A stretch of 64,000 nt of DNA, from assembly GCF_001623405.1 (NCBI RefSeq), contig NZ_LUHG01000087.1, forward strand, positions 1 to 64,000. Direction: 5' to 3'. This document shows, piece after piece, positions 45,669 through 55,408 of the stretch; position 1 is the first letter of the stretch, and each line of letters opens with the position of its first letter. This DNA is from Hydrotalea flava (GTDB lineage: Bacteria; Bacteroidota; Bacteroidia; Chitinophagales; Chitinophagaceae). The position numbers and the translations under genes are program-made. The notes under the pieces were generated by a model, which was given only the letters and a program-made list of their open reading frames with translations, was not told where the DNA came from and ran no database searches.

Positions 45669-47588
45669 ATGAAAAAAATGCTTGTTTCTATCACATTATG
45701 GTGTTTTGCATCAATTGCCATTGCCCAACATCATGAAAGTACAAAAGGAATCAATATTATTCCTATTCCTGTTTCAGTGCAGGAAGGTATGGGCAGCTTT
45801 ACTTTATTGCCCACTGCTACCATTAGTTACACCCCCACTGCTGCCGTTAAAGAAATTGCCCAACAAATGCAACAAAAAATTGCCTGTGCTACCGGATTTT
45901 CTTTGGCAGAAAGCAAAGGCCTTTCAAATGCAACCATTCAATTACAAATATTGACTAAACGCGATACTGTTTTGGGTAATGAAGGGTATCGTTTACAGGT
46001 TACCCCTACCGCAGTAATCATCAAAGCAAACGAACCCGCCGGTTTATTTTATGGGGTACAATCTTTATGGCAGTTGTTGCCTGCTGCCATTGAAAGCAAA
46101 ACAATAGTGAATCACATAAACTGGAAAATTCCGGAGGTAAGTATTCTGGATTATCCGCGTTTTGTATGGAGAGGTTTAATGTTTGATGTAGCCCGGCATT
46201 TTTTTACCAAACAACAGGTAGAAGATTATATTGATGAAATGGCAAAGTACAAATTTAATATTTTGCACTTACACCTAACCGATGATGAGGGCTGGCGCAT
46301 TGAAATAAAAGGATTGCCCCGTTTAACCGAAGTAGGCGCATGGAATGTAAAAAAGGTAGGTTATTTTGGCACATTTACCCCTCCCAAACCTGATGATCCC
46401 AGAAATTACGGCGGTTTTTATACCCAGGATGATATTAAAGAGATGGTAGCATATGCGCAGAAAAAATTTGTAAATATTTTGCCTGAAATAGATGTACCCG
46501 GGCATAGCTTGTCGGCCATTGTTTCTTATCCCGATTTATCTTGCACGCCAGGTGCCGATACGTACCATGTTCGCTCAGGCGAGGAAATTATGGATTGGTC
46601 GCATGGAGCCCCTCCTATTGCACTGATTGATAATACACTTTGCCCTGCCAATTCCAAAGTATATACTTTTTTAGATACTGTATTTACACAGATAGCTAAG
46701 TTGTTTCCCTTTCCTTACATACACGTTGGTGGCGATGAGTGTCCTAAAAACTTTTGGGAAAAAAGCCCTGCCATTCATCAACTGATGCAGAAAGAAGGGT
46801 TAAAAACCATGGAAGAAGTGCAAAGCTATTTTGAAAAAAGAATTGAAAAAATTGTTGAATCGAAAGGAAAGAAATTGATGGGTTGGGATGAAATTTTGGA
46901 AGGTGGATTGGCACCCAATGCTGTAGTAATGAGCTGGCGTGGCATGAAGGGTGGCATTGAAGCCGCTAAAATGAAACATCAGGTAGTTATGAGCCCAACC
47001 ACTTTTGCATATTTGGATTATATGCAGGGCGATTCAATTATTGAGCCAAGAGTGTATGCTACTTTGCGTTTAAATAAAGCGTACTCATTTGAGCCTGTTC
47101 CCGATAGTGTAGACAGTAAATATATTTTAGGTGGTCAGGCCAATTTATGGACAGAGCAGGTGTACAATACCCGGCATTTGCAATACATGACCTGGCCCAG
47201 AGCTTTTGCAGTATCTGAAACAGTATGGTCGCCAAAAGCCAATAAAAACTGGCTCGATTTTGTAAACAGGGTAGAACACCAGTTTAAAAGATTGGATATT
47301 GAACAGGTAAAATATGCACCCAGTATGTATGATCCCATCTTCACTGCCACTAAAAATGCAGCAGGTGGTTTGCAAATTGAATTGGCAACCGAAGTGCCCA
47401 ACCTGCAAATACATTATAGTTTTGATAATTCATTCCCAGATCAGTTTTATCCGGTTTATTCCTCCCCATTAACGCCACCTGAAGATGCGGTGATGTTAAA
47501 AGTAATTACTTACCGTGGTAATAAAGTAATGGGAAGAATGATAGCCATGCCCATCAAAGAGTTAAAAAAACGGGCGGGTATTCAATAA
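45669..47588 (+). CDS. Beta-N-acetylhexosaminidase, GH20
   Basis: 639 residues with a Sec signal (MKKMLVSITLWCFASIAIAQ). An N-terminal GH20b domain (about 30-155) is followed by the catalytic barrel: DVARHFFTKQQVEDYID, HLHLTDDEGWRIEIKGLP, DVPGHSLS and the catalytic Asp-Glu pair in HVGGDECPKNFWEKS, then VMSWRGMKGG and WTEQVYNTRHLQYM. It removes terminal GlcNAc/GalNAc from chitin oligomers or glycans in the periplasm or outside. The C-terminal 100 residues form a beta-rich appendix (chitobiase-C-like). A strong terminator follows. Confidence 0.93.
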   Translation: MKKMLVSITLWCFASIAIAQHHESTKGINIIPIPVSVQEGMGSFTLLPTATISYTPTAAVKEIAQQMQQKIACATGFSLAESKGLSNATIQLQILTKRDTVLGNEGYRLQVTPTAVIIKANEPAGLFYGVQSLWQLLPAAIESKTIVNHINWKIPEVSILDYPRFVWRGLMFDVARHFFTKQQVEDYIDEMAKYKFNILHLHLTDDEGWRIEIKGLPRLTEVGAWNVKKVGYFGTFTPPKPDDPRNYGGFYTQDDIKEMVAYAQKKFVNILPEIDVPGHSLSAIVSYPDLSCTPGADTYHVRSGEEIMDWSHGAPPIALIDNTLCPANSKVYTFLDTVFTQIAKLFPFPYIHVGGDECPKNFWEKSPAIHQLMQKEGLKTMEEVQSYFEKRIEKIVESKGKKLMGWDEILEGGLAPNAVVMSWRGMKGGIEAAKMKHQVVMSPTTFAYLDYMQGDSIIEPRVYATLRLNKAYSFEPVPDSVDSKYILGGQANLWTEQVYNTRHLQYMTWPRAFAVSETVWSPKANKNWLDFVNRVEHQFKRLDIEQVKYAPSMYDPIFTATKNAAGGLQIELATEVPNLQIHYSFDNSFPDQFYPVYSSPLTPPEDAVMLKVITYRGNKVMGRMIAMPIKELKKRAGIQ

Positions 47589-47618
47589 AATTTCTGCAAC
47601 ACCAAACATTTCGTAAAC

Positions 47619-47660
47619 AAAAAGCGCCGTTTTCTTTTAAAAGTTAAACGGCGCTTTTTT
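47619..47660 (+). terminator. Terminator after the GH20 gene
   Basis: A 10-bp inverted repeat AGCGCCGTTT / AAACGGCGCT (47623-47632, 47646-47655) flanked by As and followed by TTTTT; probably bidirectional. Confidence 0.88.
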
Positions 47661-47680
47661 ATGAATACAGGGATAATAAG

Positions 47681-48020
47681 GAGAAAGGGTTAATAAAAGT
47701 TGCTGATAAGCGGGCAGAAAAAATGGGCTTGAGTGAGGACGAAATGGCTTTTTACAATACGTTGGAAGTAAATGATACAGCCGTTCAGGTTTTAGGTGAT
47801 GACCAACTCGGAATGATTGCCAGAGAGATTGCAGAGAAGGTAAAAGCCAATGCAACTATTTGATTGGACAATAAGGGAAAGTGCAAGGGCAAAGCTGAAA
47901 GTAGTGGTGAGAAGAACTTTAAAGAAATACGGCTATGCTTCGGATAAAGAGTAAAAAGCCATTGATATGGTAATACAACAGGCAGAGGTATTGGCCAATA
48001 CTTACACCTCCTCCCTGTAA
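47681..48020 (+). pseudogene. C-terminal remnant of type I restriction subunit HsdR
   Basis: Without a start codon, one frame reads VADKRAEKMGLSEDEMAFYN, then LGDDQLGMIAREIAEKV, to a TGA near 47863. The match continues in the next frame as FDWTIRESARAKLKVVVRRT and KKYGYASDKE, reaches a TAA at 47952-47954, and resumes in frame as AIDMVIQQAEVLA, ending at 48020. This is the conserved C-terminal domain of HsdR (R subunit of type I restriction systems). At least one frameshift and one nonsense codon make it a relic; no HsdM or HsdS gene is present. Confidence 0.78.
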
Positions 48021-48107
48021 CCTTTCTTCCCTTCATACGTTTCACTAATAACATTTGTTGAAAGTAATGTTTGTTTTATGTATTAACTTGTATAAAAATA
48101 ATATTAT

Positions 48108-48806
48108 ATGAAGCAAGTATGGATTGTATTGGGATTATTGTTAGTGGGCATATATGCCAAGGCGCAACCCAAAAATTTTATTGACCAGCCCTATCTGGAA
48201 GTAAACGGTACGGCCGATAGCTTAGTAACACCCAATGAAATTTTTATCCGGTTTACCATTAATGAAAAAGATACCAAAAACAAAGTATCGTTGGAAGATC
48301 AGGAAAAAGCCCTGTTCCAGGCTTTACAACAGTTGGGCATTGACGCAGCCAAAAATTTAACGGTGAATGATATGGCCAGCAATTTTCAATACTATTTTCT
48401 CCGCGGAAAAGATGTTGTAAAATCAAGGAATTATTTGTTGAAGGTAACCACTGTTATGGAAGCAGGTAATGTATTTGTAACATTGGAACAATTGGGTATT
48501 GCCAATGCAGGTATTGACCATGTAGATCATTCCGGATTGGAATCCATTCGCAATGCCATGCGCATCAAAGCAGTACAAAATGCACACCAAAGGGCTATTG
48601 CATTAACGGCACCATTGCACCAAAGCCCTGGCCCCGCTATTTATATTGGTGATGAAGAACGCTATGTGCAACCCTATGACAAGCAGGCACCCCGCCTGAT
48701 GCTGGCCAATGTAATGGAAAAAACTGCCGATTCGCAGCCCGAAATCAGCTTTGAAAAAATAAAAGTTTCGGCCAATATTATGGTGCGTTTTGTGCTGAAC
48801 AAATAA
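48108..48806 (+). CDS. SIMPL domain-containing periplasmic protein
   Basis: 232 residues. A signal peptide (IVLGLLLVGIYAKAQ) is followed by the SIMPL/DUF541 fold: YLEVNGTADSLVTPNEIFIRF at the start of the mature part, a middle region with SRNYLLKVTTVMEAGNVFV, LESIRNAMRIKAVQNAHQRA, and the final strand ISFEKIKVSANIMVRF. SIMPL proteins form ring-like assemblies in the envelope; BP26 is the best known. The biochemical role is unknown. Confidence 0.9.
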   Translation: MKQVWIVLGLLLVGIYAKAQPKNFIDQPYLEVNGTADSLVTPNEIFIRFTINEKDTKNKVSLEDQEKALFQALQQLGIDAAKNLTVNDMASNFQYYFLRGKDVVKSRNYLLKVTTVMEAGNVFVTLEQLGIANAGIDHVDHSGLESIRNAMRIKAVQNAHQRAIALTAPLHQSPGPAIYIGDEERYVQPYDKQAPRLMLANVMEKTADSQPEISFEKIKVSANIMVRFVLNK

Positions 48807-48871
48807 AGGTAAGGGGTAATCCGTTTACCGATTTTTATATAGAGGTTTTACCTATTCTACCTACTACATAA

Positions 48872-49147
48872 ATGTTTATGGCAAATATTTGGGTATATGA
48901 AGAAGGCAGGGAATGCCAAGCCCTTACCATAGGATTGGTGTGTAACGAGCGTGGCGGACTGGCCACCAGTTTAAACATAATAGCTATGCAGTTGCCGCAA
49001 TTGGCCGGGCCCACACTTTCTGGTGGTTATTCAGTTCAGGTAATCTTGGTTTACTCTTTTATGCCGGCGGGGGTTTGCCAGGCTATTTATTTGGTGTTGT
49101 ACAGCCGGTTTTTCAGGAAACAAAATAAGCCCGGAGCTAAGGAATGA
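48872..49147 (+). pseudogene. Remnant of an MFS transporter (C-terminal membrane segments)
   Basis: A 91-codon frame with RGGLATSLNIIAMQLPQLAG and GVCQAIYLVLYSRFFRK, matching the last two membrane helices and the basic tail of sugar-type MFS permeases of Bacteroidota. The other ten helices are absent and the start of the frame does not resemble the family. It lies close to the HsdR relic, so this stretch (47.68-49.15 kb) has lost several genes around an intact SIMPL gene. Confidence 0.55.
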
Positions 49148-49283
49148 GCCATGATTGTACATCGGCAGTATACATTTTTGTTAATACACTGTTAAATTAG
49201 AACATGGTTGTTTGGAGGATAAAAGACTTCAAATTTCCGCCAGATTGAGGAGATAGTTTTACGCTTCAACAAAATAAAACAGT

Positions 49284-49718
49284 ATGAAAACGTATGTAAT
49301 GTCAGTAGCATTTTTAGTGTTTACTGCAGTAAGTTGTTTGGCTCAGGATTTAAAAAAATCGGAAGTACCTCAGCAGGTACAAAATGCTTGTGCCCAAAAG
49401 TTTTCCGAATCAAGCCATGCAAAAATTGCATGGGAAAAAGAAAAAGGCAATTATGAAGCCAACTGGGGTGGTCGCTCTGGCGAAGACAACTCGGCGCTGT
49501 TTACTCCGGCCGGTGTGTTTATTGAAATTGTAAAAGCCATACCGGTAAGTCAGTTGCCCGCTGGCGTTACTCAGTACGTGCAGGCACATGAACATGGTGC
49601 AAAGATTAAAGAAGCCGGTTTGGTTACCGATGCTAAGGGTGTGGTAACTTATGAAGCAGAGATTCGGGGAAAAGATTTGATTTTTGACAAGTCAGGAAAG
49701 TTTATCAAGGCTGATTAG
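49284..49718 (+). CDS. PepSY-like domain secreted protein
   Basis: 144 residues with a Sec signal (MKTYVMSVAFLVFTAVSCLAQ). The mature part has the pattern of the Bacteroidota PepSY-like (beta-lactamase-inhibitor-like) family: KSEVPQQVQNACAQKF, then KIAWEKEKGNYEANW, FTPAGVFIEI, and a repeat KEAGLVTDAKGVVTYEAEI ending in FDKSGKFI. Such small periplasmic proteins have no defined activity. A terminator follows at 49752. Confidence 0.82.
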   Translation: MKTYVMSVAFLVFTAVSCLAQDLKKSEVPQQVQNACAQKFSESSHAKIAWEKEKGNYEANWGGRSGEDNSALFTPAGVFIEIVKAIPVSQLPAGVTQYVQAHEHGAKIKEAGLVTDAKGVVTYEAEIRGKDLIFDKSGKFIKAD

Positions 49719-49751
49719 CTCTGCCGTTTAAAAGTTGAAATCATCATTGAA

Positions 49752-49786
49752 CCGTCTGTACCTTTTTTTACAGGCGGTTTTGTTTG
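49752..49786 (+). terminator. Terminator after the PepSY-like gene
   Basis: An 8-bp stem CCGTCTGT / ACAGGCGG (one U-G pair) around a T-rich loop, followed by TTTTGTTTGG. Confidence 0.72.
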
Positions 49787-49856
49787 GCGGGATTGGTTAA
49801 TTTCGATATTGGTGAAACTTATAGTATTTTTTTCTATCATTAAATAATTGCCGTTT

Positions 49857-50240
49857 ATGTCCAAAAAATTAATCAGTTCCGGCTCGCTATATGAAGCACA
49901 AATGAGCTATTCCAGAGCCGTAGTGGCAGCACCTTTTATTTTTGTATCGGGCACCACTGGTTTTAATTATGCTACCATGACTATTGCCGATGATATTGTT
50001 GCCCAAACAGAACAAACTTTTTTGAATATTGAAAATGCCCTGCAACAGGCCGGTGCCTCATTGCAGGATGTAGTGCAGGTACGGTATATATTACCCGATG
50101 CCGCTTTGTTTACATTGTGCCAACCGGTATTGCAAAAATATTTTGGCAATGTAAAACCTGCTGCCACACTAATGCAAGCCGGTTTATTAGATCAGCGTAT
50201 GCTGATAGAAATTGAAGTGGTGGCGGCTATTCCTGTATAA
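49857..50240 (+). CDS. RidA (YjgF/UK114) family protein
   Basis: 127 residues from the ATG at 49857 (MSKKLISSGSLYEAQ); a TTG three codons upstream is in frame but unlikely. Family features: YSRAVVAAPFIFVSGTTG, QTEQTFLNIENALQQAGASL, VVQVRYILPD and the final block KPAATLMQAGLLDQRMLIEIEVVAA. The Arg of the usual imine-deaminase site (R105 region) is not present in standard form, because the last block has QAGLLDQRMLIEIE. It may be one of the Rid subgroups without established deaminase function. Confidence 0.9.
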   Translation: MSKKLISSGSLYEAQMSYSRAVVAAPFIFVSGTTGFNYATMTIADDIVAQTEQTFLNIENALQQAGASLQDVVQVRYILPDAALFTLCQPVLQKYFGNVKPAATLMQAGLLDQRMLIEIEVVAAIPV

Positions 50241-50333
50241 TTTGAAGCAATGACAGAAATAACCGTTTCAGCTTAATTTAAATAAAACCCTTTTAGAATT
50301 GTAGTAACTTACCCGCATATTTAAAACGATTGT

Positions 50334-51182
50334 ATGAAATTTGTTCAACTTTTTTTTGTTGCAATTGCCTTGTTATTAACGCATATTTTTATTGCGTGGA
50401 TGCCACATAACAGTGGATGGCATGTTTTATTTAATGGTAAAAATTTGGATGGATGGGATACTTATATTGCCCCGCCGATTAATTCGGATGGTAAACTTTT
50501 AAGCAGTGTGCCCGTTGGCCTGAACCATGACCCGCAACAGGTATTTTCAGTAGTGCCTATGGATGGCGAAAAGGTAATTCGTATATCAGGTCAACAATGG
50601 GGTGCTGTTATTACCCAAAAAGAATACAGCAATTTTCATTTGCAATTGAAATTTAAATGGGGGCATTTATTATGGGGGCAGAAACGTGGAAAGAAAATGG
50701 ATAGTGGTATTTTGTATTTTTCAGTAGGCGAAAATGGTGCGGATGCAGGTGCCTGGATGCGCTCTCAGGAGTTTCAGGTAGAACAGGGTAATTGTGGCGA
50801 TTACTGGGGAGTGGCCGGCGCTGCTGAAAGTATTCCTGTTACTAAAATGAATGACAGTGTGTATGTGTATAATCCGAAAGGGCAAATACTGACATTTAGT
50901 GCCAACAGTAAAAATGGCCGGCATTGTGTAAAGCGAAGTGATGCGGAAAATAAAACAGGCGAATGGAATACTCTCGATTTATATTGCCATGGCGATACAA
51001 GTGTGCATGTGGTGAACGGAAAGGTAATGATGGTTTTATACCATTCTGCACAAAACAACAATGGACAAATGCTTCCCCTTACAAAAGGCAAAATTCAAAT
51101 ACAATCTGAAGGCGCTGAAATATATTATAAAGATATTTGGATTAAATCGATTGCATCATTACCGGAACGACTGTTACAATAA
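50334..51182 (+). CDS. DUF1080 (3-keto-disaccharide hydrolase-like) secreted protein
   Basis: 282 residues. An N-terminal hydrophobic segment (FFVAIALLLTHIFIAW) acts as signal or anchor. The jelly-roll domain shows the DUF1080 pattern: WHVLFNGKNLDGWDTYI, EYSNFHLQLKFKWG, KKMDSGILYF, a substrate-loop region SQEFQVEQGNCGDYWG, EWNTLDLYCHGD, and KGKIQIQSEGAEIYYKDIWI at the end. Members cleave 3-keto-glycosides or bind carbohydrate in the periplasm. The substrate here is unknown. Confidence 0.87.
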   Translation: MKFVQLFFVAIALLLTHIFIAWMPHNSGWHVLFNGKNLDGWDTYIAPPINSDGKLLSSVPVGLNHDPQQVFSVVPMDGEKVIRISGQQWGAVITQKEYSNFHLQLKFKWGHLLWGQKRGKKMDSGILYFSVGENGADAGAWMRSQEFQVEQGNCGDYWGVAGAAESIPVTKMNDSVYVYNPKGQILTFSANSKNGRHCVKRSDAENKTGEWNTLDLYCHGDTSVHVVNGKVMMVLYHSAQNNNGQMLPLTKGKIQIQSEGAEIYYKDIWIKSIASLPERLLQ

Positions 51183-51385
51183 TCCCTTTTTCGGCATTTA
51201 AATTCTATGGTTTGAGTGTTTACAATACATAATATTTTTTACATTTTTTGTTATGGAAAAGTAATGTGTTATATTTTAATGCAGGAACTTCCTTTGTAAT
51301 ATAAATGAAATTTATATGTAATGTATTTAACGGTTTATTTCTGCCCGAATCTCCTTATTATAAGATAAGTAAATCTTTGTGCAAA

Positions 51386-54031
51386 ATGCATAAAATTATT
51401 CTTGGTATTTTACCTTCCATCTTGTTTTCCTCATGTCTGTTCGCACAGGCTGCTACACATCGTTTGCCTTTTGAAGATAGCACACTGCATCATCAGGCCA
51501 ATTATACAGTAATGCCGTATAACCGGTTAATTCAATCTGCAGGTAAAGTCATCACCTATGGCGATCCCAATTTAGAGAACCATACATTAGATTTGTGTGC
51601 ACTGCCCGAGAAGCAGCATGTTGTAATAGAAGATCGGTATGGCATAGCGGTGATGGATTTACGTAGCCATACAATAGTAGCACGTTTTAGCTTTACTGCT
51701 GAAAAAGAATGGCAACCTTTTGTAAGTACTTACTCAGGCATTACTGCCTATACGCTGAATGGTAAAACCATGATAAGCTGGGGAGCTGCATCGCCCGATA
51801 CGCATGCCTCTGTCATTATGTTGGCAGAATGGGATGGGAAGAACCTGCAAAATATTTCGGGTATTACTATACCCGCCATTGCACCTGCTGCCATGGCATT
51901 ACCCAATCAAATAGTAACGAATGAAGAGCAGGGTAACCTGTATTTTTATGTAGTATTAAATGGCAACAATCAATTATTAAAAATCAATGCCACCACGCGG
52001 CAAATTGTATGGGCTGCCAACACGGGTGTTGCACCTTATGGGGTATGTATTATAAACAATAAAGCCTATGTTACCAATTGGGCCGGCCCGTTGGTAACCG
52101 ATACTACCCGTGAAACCGCAAGTACACCCTGGGGTAGTGCCTACACCAATCCTGTTACCGGAGCAACGGCCAATGGCAGCTTGTCGGTTCTTAACCTGCA
52201 AGATGGTAGCCTGCAAAACGAAATATTATTAGGCCTGCATCCCAATGCCATTATTAAAAGTCCTGATAGTCAATGGCTGTACGTTGCCAATGCCAATAGC
52301 GATGCTATCAGCGTGGTAAATGTAGCAACTGAAAAAGTAGTGAATACCATTGCCACCGGATTATTCAAGCAGTACTTTGGCAGCAGTCCTATTGCATTGT
52401 GTACAGATGCATCAGGCAAAACCTTGTATGTAGCCAATGCCATGGATAATGCCATTGCTGTTATTCACTTAAATGCAAATGAGGGCAAATTTGTAAAAGC
52501 AAATATAGTTGGGTACATTCCCACGGAGGCTTATCCTTCCGGCATATTGTTGATGAATCATCAGTTATATGTTACCAATTTAGAAGCCAAAGGCGCAAAT
52601 GTTTTATCGCCCGCCAAATCACTTAAACAGTCCGATGGTTTCGTTCCACAGGCGTTTACCATTCACAAACAGTTGGCATCATTCAGTATTATTCCATTAC
52701 CCAATACAGTCCAACTCAATACTTATACCCAAAAAGTAAAGCAACTCAATTTAATAAACCGCACTATGCAAGCTTATGGTACTCCACGAAAAAATAGAAC
52801 ACCGGCACCCGTTCCGGAAAGAATGGGAGAGCCATCGGTTTTTAAACATGTGGTGTACATTATTAAAGAAAACAAAACCTACGATCAGGTAATGGGTGAT
52901 GTGGCTAAAGGCCGTGGCGATGAGCAGCTATGTATTTATGGAAAAGAGATAACCCCTAATCAGCATCAACTGGCGAATGATTTTTGTTTATTGGATAATT
53001 ATTATGCATCCGGCAAATCATCGGCAGAAGGGCATCAATGGACGGATGCAGGCATGGTATCTGATTATGTAGAACGCAATGTCAGAGCCTGGTTTAGAAG
53101 TTATCCGCACAGGCAGGATGATGCTTTGGTGTACAATAAAAATGGTTTTATCTGGAATGTGGCCTTAGATCACGGGAAAAAAGTACGGGTATATGGGGAA
53201 GCCTGCTTAAGCCATTATAATACCCAACTAAACTGGTTTGATATTTATGAACAATATAAAAAAGAAGGAAAGTTTACCGTTATCAATACCACCACCATTG
53301 GCAGGTTAAGGCCCATTATTGCCCCGGATTATCCGGATTGCGATAATATTAGTTTAACCGACCAAATACGGGCCGATGTATTTATAAAAGAATGGAAAGC
53401 ATTTGAAGCAGAACTCGGCGACCAACTGCCCGATTTAACGGTACTCTCTCTTCCGAATAATCATACCGCCGGTTTGCATAGTAATTATCCAACACCCAGA
53501 GCCATGGTAGCCGATAATGATTGGGCATTGGGCCGCATCATTGAAACCATTACCCATAGCCGTTTTTGGGATTCAACCGTTGTATTTGTAACAGAAGATG
53601 ATTCGCAATCGGGATGGGATCATATTTCCTCTTACAGAACTGTTTGCCAGGTGATTAGTCCGTATTCGGTTACCGGCAAAACCATTCATACACAATACAA
53701 TCAAACCGCTATGCTGCGCACGATTGAACAAATTTTAGGTTTACCACCCATGAATGTGATAGATGCTACCGCATTACCCATGTTTGATTGCTTTACACCA
53801 GTAAAAAAAGCCTATCAATATACTGTCATCCCCAATAAAATACCTTTAGATGAGCGAAATAAACCGGTTGCGCAATTAAAAGGGCCGGCTAAACACTATG
53901 CCCAATTATCAGAAAAAGTGTTTTATGATGTAGATGGGGGTGATGATGCCCTAATGAATAAAATTTTATGGTTTGATGCAAAGGGGTTGGCACCTTATCC
54001 TGCATCAAATACACCGAAGTTGCAACAATAA
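51386..54031 (+). CDS. YncE-like beta-propeller fused to phosphoesterase/alkaline phosphatase-like domain
   Basis: 881 residues from the ATG at 51386, which gives a signal peptide (MHKIILGILPSILFSSCLFAQ); the frame is open to an ATG at 51305, but that version has 27 polar residues before the signal. The first half is a seven-bladed propeller of the YncE type (WLYVANANSDAISVVNVATE, KTLYVANAMDNAIAVIHL). The second half is an AcpA-like phosphoesterase (HVVYIIKENKTYDQVMGD, NYYASGKSSAEGHQWTDAGM, VVFVTEDDSQSGWDHIS) with a metal-binding Asp/His set. It is periplasmic; the substrate is unknown. Confidence 0.87.
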   Translation: MHKIILGILPSILFSSCLFAQAATHRLPFEDSTLHHQANYTVMPYNRLIQSAGKVITYGDPNLENHTLDLCALPEKQHVVIEDRYGIAVMDLRSHTIVARFSFTAEKEWQPFVSTYSGITAYTLNGKTMISWGAASPDTHASVIMLAEWDGKNLQNISGITIPAIAPAAMALPNQIVTNEEQGNLYFYVVLNGNNQLLKINATTRQIVWAANTGVAPYGVCIINNKAYVTNWAGPLVTDTTRETASTPWGSAYTNPVTGATANGSLSVLNLQDGSLQNEILLGLHPNAIIKSPDSQWLYVANANSDAISVVNVATEKVVNTIATGLFKQYFGSSPIALCTDASGKTLYVANAMDNAIAVIHLNANEGKFVKANIVGYIPTEAYPSGILLMNHQLYVTNLEAKGANVLSPAKSLKQSDGFVPQAFTIHKQLASFSIIPLPNTVQLNTYTQKVKQLNLINRTMQAYGTPRKNRTPAPVPERMGEPSVFKHVVYIIKENKTYDQVMGDVAKGRGDEQLCIYGKEITPNQHQLANDFCLLDNYYASGKSSAEGHQWTDAGMVSDYVERNVRAWFRSYPHRQDDALVYNKNGFIWNVALDHGKKVRVYGEACLSHYNTQLNWFDIYEQYKKEGKFTVINTTTIGRLRPIIAPDYPDCDNISLTDQIRADVFIKEWKAFEAELGDQLPDLTVLSLPNNHTAGLHSNYPTPRAMVADNDWALGRIIETITHSRFWDSTVVFVTEDDSQSGWDHISSYRTVCQVISPYSVTGKTIHTQYNQTAMLRTIEQILGLPPMNVIDATALPMFDCFTPVKKAYQYTVIPNKIPLDERNKPVAQLKGPAKHYAQLSEKVFYDVDGGDDALMNKILWFDAKGLAPYPASNTPKLQQ

Positions 54032-54175
54032 GAGTATAGTGCATAAATGAAACAGGCAAATACTTTTCTGGATTTGTGATAACATAAGGGCATTGATTTT
54101 TATCAAGCTTCTTTCTTATCCATTGTCAATATACAGGCGTTCTTGTTTCAGTAATTTTGTGTATTCATTTTTCAT

Positions 54176-55009
54176 ATGACAACTTATACTACCTTTCAAC
54201 ACATGCTGCAAACCTTTCCGGAACAGGAATCCTTGATGCCGGTATTCTTTATAGGCCATGGTTCGCCCATGAATGGCATTGAAACCAATATATTCAGCCA
54301 AAATTGGGCTGATATGGCAAAGCATATTCCCTTACCTAAAGCCATCATCGTTATATCTGCCCACTGGCAAACAAAAGGAACTCAAATTACGGCAATGGAT
54401 TTTCCACCCACCATACACGATTTTGGTGGTTTTCCTGAAGCATTGTATCAGGTGCAATATCCAGCACCCGGTCAAACACAGTTGGCAGAAGTTACCAAAC
54501 ATCTTGTAAAAAGTACCGAAATTGGCTTAGACCATGAATGGGGTTTAGACCATGGGGCATGGACGGTGCTGCGGCACATGTATCCGCAGGCCAATATTCC
54601 CGTGCTACAGTTAAGTATTGATTACACTAAAGATGCCCGATATCATTTTGAATTAGCGAAAGAATTACAAGCATTACGCAAAAGAGGTGTATTAATGATA
54701 GGCAGCGGCAATATGGTACATAACCTGCGTATGGTAAACTGGCAAAAGTTGAATGAGCCGGGTTTTGCCTATGACTGGGCAACAGAAATAAATGAAACTT
54801 TTAAAACACTGATTTTACAAAACAATGCATCCGTATTAATTCATTATGAACAATTGGGAACAGCTGCGCGATTAGCCATACCTACACCCGAACATTATAT
54901 TCCGCTGATGTATACCATGGGTTTACGCAATGATAATGATGCCACCATGCTTTTCAATGACCAGGCTATTGGCGGCTCATTAACCATGACTTCCGTAAAA
55001 TTGGGGTAA
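54176..55009 (+). CDS. ygiD: LigB-type extradiol dioxygenase (4,5-DOPA dioxygenase family)
   Basis: 277 residues, no signal. The metal-site motif FIGHGSPMNGIE lies near residue 23-34, with further His residues in PTIHDFGGFPEALY and WGLDHGAWTVLRHMYP, and the segment LMIGSGNMVHNLRM. This is the YgiD/LigB extradiol pattern, iron- or zinc-dependent, cleaving catechol-like rings in DOPA-type substrates. The gene stands alone. Confidence 0.9.
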   Translation: MTTYTTFQHMLQTFPEQESLMPVFFIGHGSPMNGIETNIFSQNWADMAKHIPLPKAIIVISAHWQTKGTQITAMDFPPTIHDFGGFPEALYQVQYPAPGQTQLAEVTKHLVKSTEIGLDHEWGLDHGAWTVLRHMYPQANIPVLQLSIDYTKDARYHFELAKELQALRKRGVLMIGSGNMVHNLRMVNWQKLNEPGFAYDWATEINETFKTLILQNNASVLIHYEQLGTAARLAIPTPEHYIPLMYTMGLRNDNDATMLFNDQAIGGSLTMTSVKLG

Positions 55010-55040
55010 TATTTTCTTTTGCAATTGGAATAACATTGGT

Positions 55041-55130
55041 TTATTCGGAAGTCCAATCTTCCAATTCAATTTTCTCCAATCGTTCAAAGTCACTTCCAAT
55101 TAAGTTAATATTGATATCAGCAGGTTTCAT
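55041..55130 (-). other. Possible very short ORF (29 residues)
   Basis: An ATG at 55130 opens MKPADININLIGSDFERLEK and stops after IELEDWTSE at 55041. The codon use looks coding-like and the composition is acidic, but there is no recognisable family and no strong start signal. It may be the N-terminal remnant of a lost gene. The rest of the 55010-55408 gap shows nothing else. Confidence 0.2.
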
Positions 55131-55408
55131 AATTCTATGGATGTTTTACTTACAAATGTAACTAAAATGTACCTGTAAGTATATGTTTCCTGAATCCTCT
55201 TTATTGTGCTGCAATCTTGTTTTAAAATTGCCGATTTATTAAAAAAAGCATCCTTTTGTGTTCGATTACCTTTCAATGAACCTAGTTTAACAAACTGAGA
55301 AATTCACAAAAAAAATTTGAAAACACATGTTAAATGTTGTATATTTAATATTCAACGTCAAATCGGTATCTCATTATTTAAGTTTCATTGGTTTAGTAAT
55401 TTTACAAT

